A DNA stretch of 49,489 nucleotides from NCBI GenBank assembly GCA_965370495.1, contig CBDUUV010000003.1, forward strand, positions 1 to 49,489. Reading direction: 5' to 3'. A program made the translations under genes and the position numbers. The DNA comes from Krumholzibacterium sp965370495 (lineage in GTDB: Bacteria > Krumholzibacteriota > Krumholzibacteriia > Krumholzibacteriales > Krumholzibacteriaceae). Below, in pieces: positions 44,037 to 49,489 of the stretch (positions are counted from its first letter, which is position 1; each line of letters starts with the position of its first letter). The notes beneath the pieces were generated by a model. That model saw only the letters and a program-made list of their open reading frames with translations, searched no databases and had not been told where the DNA came from.

Positions 44037-44927
44037 ATGAAGAAAAAACCGCTGATTGCCTATCTTGTTCTCATCACGCTGATAAGCGGCGGGTTCATTA
44101 TTGGTGTAAAGCAGATGGGCAAGGCCGGCAATTATCTTGCCGGGGCTTATATGCTCGGCCCCGCCATCGCCGCCACCATCACGCGCCTGTTTTTCTATAA
44201 GAGAAGATTTAGAGATGCTCATCTCGGCTTTGGCAGGCTGAAGGATTATCTCCGGTTCTGGGGAATTACATTAGTTATTGTTCTTGTCTCTTATGTAACA
44301 TATACGATTCTTGGCTCAATCTCATGGGATTTTAGTGGCGAAACTTTTCTAACGCAACTCAAAGATCAGATGGCTCTATCCGGCCAGGATATAGACAACC
44401 TGCCTGCCGGACTGACCCCAAGAATGATGTTGCTTGTCTTTCTCATCGGAGGCCTGACGGTTTTCAATATTCCCATGATGATTGCCGGATTTGGGGAAGA
44501 ATTCGGTTGGCGAGGGCTTTTGTTTCCACAACTGTGCCGAACCCGGCTGGTAACTGGCTTCGTTGTTGGTGGCCTTATCTGGTTTGCATGGCATGTTCCC
44601 TTGATCTTCATTATGCCAGGCTCCATAGACTTTGCGCTGTGGCAGCACATAGCTAATGGAATCGTGCTGGCAATTGGATCTATCTGTACCTTTGTCTTTT
44701 TTGCGTATGTATATGCCAAGTCCGGGACTATATGGGTGGCGTCCTTTGTCCATGCTGTGTTCAACAACGGGTCTCGCTCATTTGCGTACTTTGCCAAAGT
44801 CGAAAACCAGCTTCTGGCCAACCTGGGACTGACTATCACTATGCTTGCGGTTGTCGCCTTTCTTTATTCCCAAAAGGAATTCAATGTGTTTAAGGAATTC
44901 TTTGCCAGGGAAGAGAGTGGCACTTAA
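44037..44927 (+). CDS. CPBP-family intramembrane metalloprotease
   Basis: About 296 residues with seven or eight transmembrane segments. The CPBP/Abi (CAAX-protease and bacteriocin-processing) motifs are all present: 'GFGEEFGWRGLLFP' (EExxxR), 'LIWFAWHVPL' (His), and 'FVHAVFNN' (His and Asn). These residues bind the metal and water in Rce1-type proteases, so it should be active. Substrates of bacterial members are mostly unknown; roles in bacteriocin immunity and prenyl-protein processing have been described. ATG 44037 follows GGGAGAAG; ATG 44025 is an in-frame alternative four residues earlier. No bacteriocin gene is visible beside it. Confidence 0.9.
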   Translation: MKKKPLIAYLVLITLISGGFIIGVKQMGKAGNYLAGAYMLGPAIAATITRLFFYKRRFRDAHLGFGRLKDYLRFWGITLVIVLVSYVTYTILGSISWDFSGETFLTQLKDQMALSGQDIDNLPAGLTPRMMLLVFLIGGLTVFNIPMMIAGFGEEFGWRGLLFPQLCRTRLVTGFVVGGLIWFAWHVPLIFIMPGSIDFALWQHIANGIVLAIGSICTFVFFAYVYAKSGTIWVASFVHAVFNNGSRSFAYFAKVENQLLANLGLTITMLAVVAFLYSQKEFNVFKEFFAREESGT

Positions 44928-45018
44928 CAGTTAACAGGAACGACCCGAAAATTGTTTCAAATGACACATACACCAAAGAATGATATATTATTAAAAGAAA
45001 GAAGGGGGTGCCTCAACC

Positions 45019-45234
45019 ATGAAACGATTTAATGGTATCGGTTCTTTGCTCATGATTCTTGGTGGCTTTTTAATCGTGTCGATTTTGTTCCACCTTTTGA
45101 ACAATCCGGTAGATCGAGTCATATACTACGTGGGGATTCCCGGGATTGTATCTGGCCTGGTAATTTTCTGGATTGGTTTTATTTTGAGCAAGGAAATCAT
45201 CAGGGACAAAGCAAACAGGCACAGGGGCATCTAA
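45019..45234 (+). CDS. Small two-helix membrane protein
   Basis: A 71-residue hydrophobic protein with two predicted transmembrane helices ('GSLLMILGGFLIVSILFHLL' and 'YYVGIPGIVSGLVIFWIGFI') and a basic C-terminal tail ('RDKANRHRGI'). AAGGGGG lies about 10 nt before the ATG. I recognise no family. It lies 91 nt after the CPBP protease gene on the same strand and may be co-transcribed with it. Confidence 0.6.
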   Translation: MKRFNGIGSLLMILGGFLIVSILFHLLNNPVDRVIYYVGIPGIVSGLVIFWIGFILSKEIIRDKANRHRGI

Positions 45235-45431
45235 CTTTCGTATCTGGACTCTGACCTGCCCCCCCCGTTTCTGGTACCGTTTCCCGCCTCGAATTCTGGA
45301 GAAAGCCAGTTGTCATGAATCCGCCGGATTCGACAAGAACCAGAACCTCGTTCCCGACCAAACCGTCCCCGCGGCGGCGGGGGCAAACCACCAGGATATC
45401 GCATCCGGTCTTTACCAATATTTGCTCCCTG

Positions 45432-45466
45432 AAAAAACGGCGGGCCGGAACTGGTTCCAGCCCGCC
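45432..45466 (-). terminator. Rho-independent terminator of the Ig-like lipoprotein gene
   Basis: GGCGGGC (45439-45445) pairs with GCCCGCC (45460-45466), with inner pairing GGAAC/GTTCC. On the minus strand it is followed by CGTTTTTTC. It lies 24 nt past the stop at 45490. Confidence 0.8.
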
Positions 45467-45489
45467 TGCAGGTTCAGACCCCGATTTTT

Positions 45490-47193
45490 TTAATCCATAT
45501 CTTCAAGCATCCATTGTACTATCGAGAGAATATGATCTTCAAACGGATAGTCATCATCCACTTCAATTATCCTCACCGGGCCGACTCCCTCAGCCAGATA
45601 CATTACCTGGTGGACCTCGTCCGTACCGCTCGGGACCCCACCCTCGTACATCTGGACCGTGACACGGAGGTGGTGGATATAACATTCATGGAAGACGCCT
45701 TCCATGAAGGGGGAATTGACCATCACTGTACCCGATTCGATCTCGCATGTGCCCGAGAGCGACAGAACCACTTGATCCTCGATTGTCAACGTGGTAGATA
45801 TCGGCCAGGAATCGCCCGCGTAGGCGGGGACAGGAAGCTTGACGTAGGGCATAGGTTCGTCCCACATCATCGTCTCGTCCAGGATACCTTCATCGTACTC
45901 TTCCCTTCCGACATGATAAACTGTATTGCCGCTGAGCCTGAGGAATGTCTTGTTATCGATCGTCCCGTCGTAACTCTCGATCACTTCCTCGAAGTCTCCC
46001 GTGGACAGGTTGAAATTCATGAGACGCCTCAATATGTCGAACTCGGGCCCTGTGGGTTCCTTCGACGTGGACATATAGGGATATTCCTCGCCGAAGTACC
46101 ATGTATAGTAATACTGGATCGGGTAATACGATGTTTCTCCGGTCGTGGAAAAGTAGTAGTGGGTGGGATTGGGGTCGATAACATTACCGGCCATGTCGGT
46201 GGCGTCTTCGAAATAGACCCAGTAGGTGCATCCGGGAAGAAGTGTACCTGTAAGTGAGATGTCCAGAGCCGAAAAGTCTTCGTTCCAGTCCGGTTCGCTT
46301 GTGAAAAGCTTGACGATCCTCGCGTCTACGTTTTCATCCGGCATGTCGAACTCCGGATACATCGGTTCGCTGAAAGTAAAATTCATGGCCTCTAGCCCGG
46401 TCGATACTCCAGTCTCATGGTTCGACGGCACTGAACTGGCCAGATAAGGCCGCACATTGTCGGCCATCGTAGTAAACGAGAAATTGTAGGACGACTCCAG
46501 GCTGTTTCCTGAAAGGTCCCGGATGCTGGTACTGATCTCTACGCTCACGAGGGTCTCAGTGGGAAACGGATCATGATAGATGAAAACAGAGTTGCCCTGG
46601 AAAGTGAAATATCCATCTTCCGGCATCGGAGTGACTACGATATAATACTGCAGGTCCCAGCCGCCGAACTGGTAGATCGGCTCGCTGAAGACGATCTCCA
46701 GCACTTCGCCCGGATTGACCCCCGTCGAGCCATTCGCGGGGTGTACCGATACCACAACGGGAGGAGTTATGTCGTCAAGAGGAGTCGTTGTAAATGTAAA
46801 AGAAAAATCGGATCCCATCGCGTTGGCAGCAAGATCCTCAGCGCCTCCTCCGATCACGATATTGTAGGTCGTGTTGGCGGAGAGAAGTGTAGTAACCGAG
46901 AAAAACAGGGTGTCACTCTCGTCGTTCCAGTAAAAATCGAAGGGGGCGGAACCGGCGTCGATGTTGTTCTCAACCGTCTCCTCATCCATCGGTTCGCTGA
47001 AGGCGACCCAGAACGGGCCAGTCCTTGATACATCAGTAGCTGTATCAACAGGGTATGTTCCGACGATCGTCGGTGGAGTCGTGTCCGGATCCGGACCGCT
47101 GCTGTCGTCATCGGAACCGGAACATCCGGTCAACGAGATGACGAAAAACAACGAAAGAATAATAACGGTACGGGAAAGAAAACGTGCACTCAT
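45490..47193 (-). CDS. Lipoprotein with bacterial Ig-like (Big_5) domains
   Basis: About 567 residues. The signal peptide has lipobox 'SLTGC' and an Asp/Ser-rich linker follows. Three Ig-like repeats of ~100 residues follow, each opening with 'PPTIVGTYPVDTATDVS', 'PPVVVSVHPANGSTGVN' or 'RPYLASSVPSNHETGVS' and containing 'FSEPM' or 'FSEPI', the Big_5 signature. The C-terminal ~220 residues ('YYPIQYYYTWYFGEEYPYMSTS'...) form a different beta-rich domain that I do not recognise. It is anchored in the envelope and may face outwards. ATG 47193 follows AGGGGGC; the frame extends to 47220 without a better site. No partner genes are evident. Confidence 0.82.
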   Translation of the reverse strand: MSARFLSRTVIILSLFFVISLTGCSGSDDDSSGPDPDTTPPTIVGTYPVDTATDVSRTGPFWVAFSEPMDEETVENNIDAGSAPFDFYWNDESDTLFFSVTTLLSANTTYNIVIGGGAEDLAANAMGSDFSFTFTTTPLDDITPPVVVSVHPANGSTGVNPGEVLEIVFSEPIYQFGGWDLQYYIVVTPMPEDGYFTFQGNSVFIYHDPFPTETLVSVEISTSIRDLSGNSLESSYNFSFTTMADNVRPYLASSVPSNHETGVSTGLEAMNFTFSEPMYPEFDMPDENVDARIVKLFTSEPDWNEDFSALDISLTGTLLPGCTYWVYFEDATDMAGNVIDPNPTHYYFSTTGETSYYPIQYYYTWYFGEEYPYMSTSKEPTGPEFDILRRLMNFNLSTGDFEEVIESYDGTIDNKTFLRLSGNTVYHVGREEYDEGILDETMMWDEPMPYVKLPVPAYAGDSWPISTTLTIEDQVVLSLSGTCEIESGTVMVNSPFMEGVFHECYIHHLRVTVQMYEGGVPSGTDEVHQVMYLAEGVGPVRIIEVDDDYPFEDHILSIVQWMLEDMD

Positions 47194-47218
47194 GATACGC
47201 CCCCTGTCTAAACTTGAC

Positions 47219-47268
47219 AAAAAAACATCCAGAATCTGCCTTTGTCCATTCTTTTTCCATGCAGATTC
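47219..47268 (-). terminator. Probable terminator of the DUF3795 gene
   Basis: GAATCTGC (47232-47239) pairs with GCAGATTC (47261-47268), with a 21-nt loop. On the minus strand it is followed by TGGATGTTTTTTTG. It lies ~57 nt past the DUF3795 stop and just upstream of the lipoprotein gene. Confidence 0.5.
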
Positions 47269-47324
47269 AATTTTCGTTCCATTGGGAACTGTTCGTCAAG
47301 GGTATTTTTGTCGATTTGTCTGTA

Positions 47325-47651
47325 TTAACGTAATGCCTGTAGTGCTTCCCCCACCAGTGGGGCTAATTCGATGAATTTTTCCAGTTTTTCACATTTGTAA
47401 TCACTACACTCTGCACAATTATTGCTTTTTCTTTCCATATTGCATTTCCTGATTTCGCACATGCTCTCGGTAAAGAAAAATTTCAAACCATCCGATTTAC
47501 AGCCAGTACAATTGATTTGCTCTTGTTTTATATCTGTATTGTATTGAACAGACCATTTTGCTGCCACATCTTTACGTTTTTCTTCGTCGTTTTCTTGAGT
47601 GGCAATATAGCACTCACATTTTGAACAATCCAATCCACAATATGCGATCAT
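47325..47651 (-). CDS. DUF3795-family cysteine-rich protein
   Basis: A 108-residue protein with the DUF3795 cysteine pattern: 'YCGLDCSKCECYIA' at the N-terminus, 'NCTGCKSDG' in the middle, then 'MCEIRKC' and 'NCAECSDYKCEKLEKF'. The 13 cysteines in four clusters suggest metal or Fe-S binding, but no function is proven for the family. It is complete and of normal length. Its base composition is visibly more AT-rich than the genes to the left, consistent with acquired DNA. AGGAGC lies about 7 nt before the start. The same C-terminal cysteine pattern occurs as a tail on the restriction-endonuclease gene upstream. Confidence 0.85.
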   Translation of the reverse strand: MIAYCGLDCSKCECYIATQENDEEKRKDVAAKWSVQYNTDIKQEQINCTGCKSDGLKFFFTESMCEIRKCNMERKSNNCAECSDYKCEKLEKFIELAPLVGEALQALR

Positions 47652-47849
47652 GATATCAGCTCCTATCTTTGGATAATGTCTTTTTTCTTTCTTCGGTATA
47701 ATGCCACCATTTTTTCAGAGGCTCTCCTTTCATAAATTTTAATGCCGAGATAAAATTGTTGCCGAGCCAACATCGGGAATGGCTTTGAAATCATTTATTT
47801 CTATTCTGTTTTTCATTTTTTATTTTGCTTCCATCTAAATATTTTAGTG
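47652..47849. other. AT-rich spacer with a possible 43-codon ORF
   Basis: No established gene. A 43-codon minus-strand frame (47663-47794, beginning 'MISKPFPMLARQQFYLGIK') is open but has no clear ribosome-binding site, and an overlapping frame also reads protein-like. Either could be a remnant. The region probably carries the DUF3795 promoter. Confidence 0.3.
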
Positions 47850-47879
47850 CGCTAACAACTGCGCATCAGCCAGTTAGGT
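47850..47879 (-). other. Shortened attC-like site at the end of the restriction-endonuclease cassette
   Basis: On the minus strand, ACCTAAC (47879-47873) fits the R'' box and GTTAGCG (47856-47850) resembles an R' box, with only 16 nt between them. ACCTAAC is the exact complement of GTTAGGT at 49098-49104, as expected for the two ends of one integron cassette. A normal attC is at least ~55 nt, so the centre appears deleted. The endonuclease stop codon lies inside the R'' box. Confidence 0.4.
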
Positions 47880-48677
47880 GGTAGCGCGCACGTACCAGTC
47901 GCGCTTGCCCTCCAAGAAACCCTTGAGCCCCTTACGACGGATGCGCCGAATATTGCGGACAACAGCTGCGCCATGAGCGAACTCAAGTTCGGCCAGCTTC
48001 TCGCATGTCTCGAAGTCATCGCACTCCCAGCACCCAACGCAGGATTTGCGTTCGCAGCACTTCCGAATCTTGCAGTATGGATTGCCACCGCCATCTCGAC
48101 ACCCGCGCTTGCACCGCAGTTTCACCATGTCGCCAAGTGCCGCGTAGCACTCACCGTAGTGACGAAGACCTTCGAAGATGGAAAGCACAGAGAGTGCCTC
48201 GGCGGTCTTATCGAACCGGCTTGCACGAAGCTCATTGCTCAGAACGGTCAGAGGTCGCTGGCACTCCGGAACTTTGAGCTCATTTTTCAACGTGTGTACA
48301 ACGTAGTACATTTCGTCATACATGTCATTGTCCAAGAACGCCCCGATGTATTTATCATATTCTGCTTGCGTCGATGATGATTTTACCTGCACGAATGCTC
48401 GCCTTCCATTCACTGGCATGAGTAAATCAAGGTCGATGTCTTTTTCGGTCTTTCCCAGTACTCCGATTCTCTTCCATCCCGCATTTACAAAAAGTAAGTC
48501 TACGAGCAGTTCGAAATCCTTCCATGTCAAGAGTTTGATGAGTGGTAAAACGGCATCAACCAAGGCTGACAGACGATCTTGAGCTTCTGCGACTTCTGTC
48601 GGGATTTGCCCATTTACGCGCTGTCGGAGATACCGAGATTCTTTGACCCTGCAAATAGTGCCTTGGTACATCTGCAC
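47874..48677 (-). CDS. Restriction-endonuclease-like protein, C-terminal part, with DUF3795-like tail (frameshifted gene)
   Basis: A 267-codon frame. Residues ~50-110 fit a PD-(D/E)XK nuclease of the Mrr type: 'WKDFELLVDLLFVNAGW', the acidic pair in 'KDIDLDLL' (Asp80-Asp84) and 'AFVQVKSSS' (Gln97-x-Lys99). Residues ~185-230 are cysteine-rich ('YCKIRKC', 'SCVGCWECDDFETC'), nearly the C-terminal pattern of DUF3795. It lacks a good start: GTG 48677 has no ribosome-binding site, and the preceding frame reads smoothly into it if the GGGG run at 48688-48691 had five Gs. It is therefore probably the second half of one gene starting at 49081. It may restrict foreign DNA; the split means it may be inactive unless the shift is an assembly error or programmed. 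Confidence 0.75.
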   Translation of the reverse strand: MQMYQGTICRVKESRYLRQRVNGQIPTEVAEAQDRLSALVDAVLPLIKLLTWKDFELLVDLLFVNAGWKRIGVLGKTEKDIDLDLLMPVNGRRAFVQVKSSSTQAEYDKYIGAFLDNDMYDEMYYVVHTLKNELKVPECQRPLTVLSNELRASRFDKTAEALSVLSIFEGLRHYGECYAALGDMVKLRCKRGCRDGGGNPYCKIRKCCERKSCVGCWECDDFETCEKLAELEFAHGAAVVRNIRRIRRKGLKGFLEGKRDWYVRATT

Positions 48678-48682
48678 TTTCG

Positions 48683-49081
48683 TCAGACCCCACTAATCCT
48701 GTCAACAGCAAGAGTACCTCCCGCTGCGTCTGTTGACCTCCATCCATCCTCGATATTTCTGATGCGACTTCCGTCTTCTAGTTGTTCAACTCCCGGCACC
48801 GCAAAACCCCACCAAAGCTTGCGCTGAAAGAACGTAATCCAGAGAACGTGCTCATTCGCCTCGTAGAACGTCTTCACTTGATTGACGATTCCAGTCACGA
48901 CACCTTTCGACTTGCCCTCGCGCTCCAGCCAATTCCGCAGGGAACCATACTGTCCATTCATGCATTGCTTGTGGAACGGGTTATTGAAGCCAAGCCTTAA
49001 AAGGCCATCCTCGATACAGCCCTTCTCCCAGCTACCACCTCGACCGAGCTTTATAAAGTACGCTTTGGCGAATTCAATCAT
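48683..49081 (-). CDS. N-terminal part of the same restriction-endonuclease gene (EVE/PUA-like domain)
   Basis: A 132-residue frame: 'AKAYFIKLGRGGSWEKGCIEDGLLRLGF' region at the start, then 'HVLWITFFQRKLWWGF' and 'IEDGWRSTDAAGGTL'. The opening resembles the EVE/PUA-like modules that read modified bases at the front of some restriction enzymes. It stops at TGA 48683-48685, three codons after the G run where the downstream frame takes over; joined, the text would read '...DRISGGLTKVQMYQGTIC...'. The ATG at 49081 is 16 nt after the cassette core site GTTAGGT, and AAAGGTAAAG lies just upstream, normal for an integron cassette gene. Confidence 0.7.
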   Translation of the reverse strand: MIEFAKAYFIKLGRGGSWEKGCIEDGLLRLGFNNPFHKQCMNGQYGSLRNWLEREGKSKGVVTGIVNQVKTFYEANEHVLWITFFQRKLWWGFAVPGVEQLEDGSRIRNIEDGWRSTDAAGGTLAVDRISGV

Positions 49082-49097
49082 TGCTTTACCTTTTGCA

Positions 49098-49199
49098 ACC
49101 TAACGGATTGGGCATAAGCGGCGCGAAACGCTTAAAAATACTTCACTTAGCCCAAAAAGCCGGACGCGTTTCGCGTCCGGCTTGATGCCCGAGTTAGGC
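49098..49199 (-). other. Integron attC recombination site
   Basis: Read on the minus strand: R'' GCCTAAC (49199-49193), L'' GGGCATCAAGC (49190-49180), L' GCTTATGCCC (49119-49110), R' GTTAGGT (49104-49098). R''/R' fit RYYYAAC and GTTRRRY. L''/L' pair except for a single extra C between GGGCAT and AAGC, the extrahelical base that sets attC orientation. The stem continues inward: the ACGCGAAACGC and GCGTTTCGCG arms also pair. The total of 102 nt is normal for attC. Orientation places it after the ATP-grasp gene and before the endonuclease gene, both on the minus strand, as in a cassette array. No integrase gene is in the window. Confidence 0.85.
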
Positions 49200-49225
49200 G
49201 TATTTTAGTAAGGCACTTCTATTTC

Positions 49226-49489
49226 TTACATTAAAATTTTTTCCATACGTTTAAAAGCAATTTCTGCAATTTCTTGAACTGTCTCTTGGTATGTAATATG
49301 ATTATTTATAAAACATGCTCGTGGGAAATAACTGCAATCTATATCATTTTGGCGTTGTGTCATTCCGGGAACCAGGTTTGCCTCAAGAAAATATGGGCAA
49401 TCATTTTCATCCATAATTATATCTATTCTGCCATAGTCTCTGGCACCTAAAGCAATAAAAGAGCGTTTTGCGATTGAAACAACACTATC
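49226..49489 (-). CDS. D-alanine-D-alanine-ligase-like ATP-grasp protein (3' part, runs off the window)
   Basis: The last 87 codons of a minus-strand gene; the frame is open to the window edge, so the Met at 49414 is internal. It reads 'ALGARDYGRIDIIMDEND' and 'YFLEANLVPGMT', the ATP-grasp C-terminal signature in which the Asp and the ExN residues bind magnesium, as in D-Ala-D-Ala ligases ('RxDF...LExNTxPGMT'). Usual Ddl has Ser after the loop; here 'TQRQNDIDCSYFPRAC' differs, so substrate specificity may differ. It could ligate amino acids or peptides. It is followed 26 nt later by the attC site, so it is probably a cassette gene. Confidence 0.8.
   Translation of the reverse strand, partial: DSVVSIAKRSFIALGARDYGRIDIIMDENDCPYFLEANLVPGMTQRQNDIDCSYFPRACFINNHITYQETVQEIAEIAFKRMEKILM

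Noticed and set aside
45315..45662. Plus-strand frame of 115 codons after the small membrane protein
   Set aside because: It overlaps the terminator and the 3' end of the Ig-like lipoprotein gene, and shows Pro/Arg/Ser-rich non-coding composition.
1..49489. CRISPR arrays, insertion sequences, tRNA or rRNA genes
   Set aside because: No regularly spaced direct repeats, transposase motifs, TpsiC-loop-like tRNA sequence or rRNA core sequence was seen on either strand.

Overview
The window looks like chromosome from a Gram-negative bacterium of the FCB (Fibrobacteres-Chlorobi-Bacteroidetes) assemblage, most like the uncultured Krumholzibacteriota/Eisenbacteria/Latescibacteria/Zixibacteria type. 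This rests on two secreted proteins ending in the 'NYPNPFN...SGVYF' FlgD-like C-terminal domain typical of those groups, a TonB receptor with a carboxypeptidase-regulatory N-domain, several outer-membrane barrels and lipoproteins, DUF4876 proteins and a tricorn protease. The phylum is inference. No rRNA, tRNA, CRISPR array or insertion sequence was recognised.

Layout. 1-7418: the end of a beta-helix surface protein, a cation efflux transporter overlapping a DegT-type aminotransferase, and a convergent tricorn-type protease. 7653-16688 (minus): a YCF48-like propeller protein, then an operon-like block of TonB-dependent receptor, two DUF4876 lipoproteins and an outer-membrane barrel. 17112-30430 (minus): four genes separated by 69-97 nt that encode DUF11/COG1361-type surface proteins; one is a 1961-residue protein joining DUF11 domains, an SdrD-B-like domain, an OmpA-like peptidoglycan-binding domain and a C-terminal beta-barrel. 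This is the best candidate for an undescribed cell-surface assembly.

30827-43737: mostly housekeeping genes. These are a YHS lipoprotein, phosphofructokinase, a rhodanese/DoxX-MauE/outer-membrane protein operon, an orphan ParB-like protein, a TPR lipoprotein, archaeal-type phosphoglycerate mutase, a metallo-beta-lactamase-fold lipoprotein with a degraded metal site, an ArsR regulator paired with thioredoxin behind a 24-bp palindrome, and the aspartate-family genes dapA, dapB and (convergent) hom.

44037-49489: accessory region. It has a CPBP membrane protease, a small two-helix membrane protein, an Ig-like lipoprotein and a DUF3795 protein, and then what reads as an integron cassette array on the minus strand. 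A good attC site (49098-49199) separates the 3' end of a D-Ala-D-Ala-ligase-like ATP-grasp gene from a restriction-endonuclease gene. The endonuclease gene is split by a frameshift in a G run, carries a DUF3795-like cysteine-rich tail, and ends in a shortened attC-like site at 47850-47879.

How the genes fit together: phosphofructokinase and phosphoglycerate mutase serve glycolysis; dapA/dapB/hom serve lysine, diaminopimelate, threonine and methionine synthesis; the ArsR-thioredoxin and rhodanese-DoxX groups suggest thiol or sulfur redox handling. The large minus-strand blocks build the cell surface and an outer-membrane uptake route.
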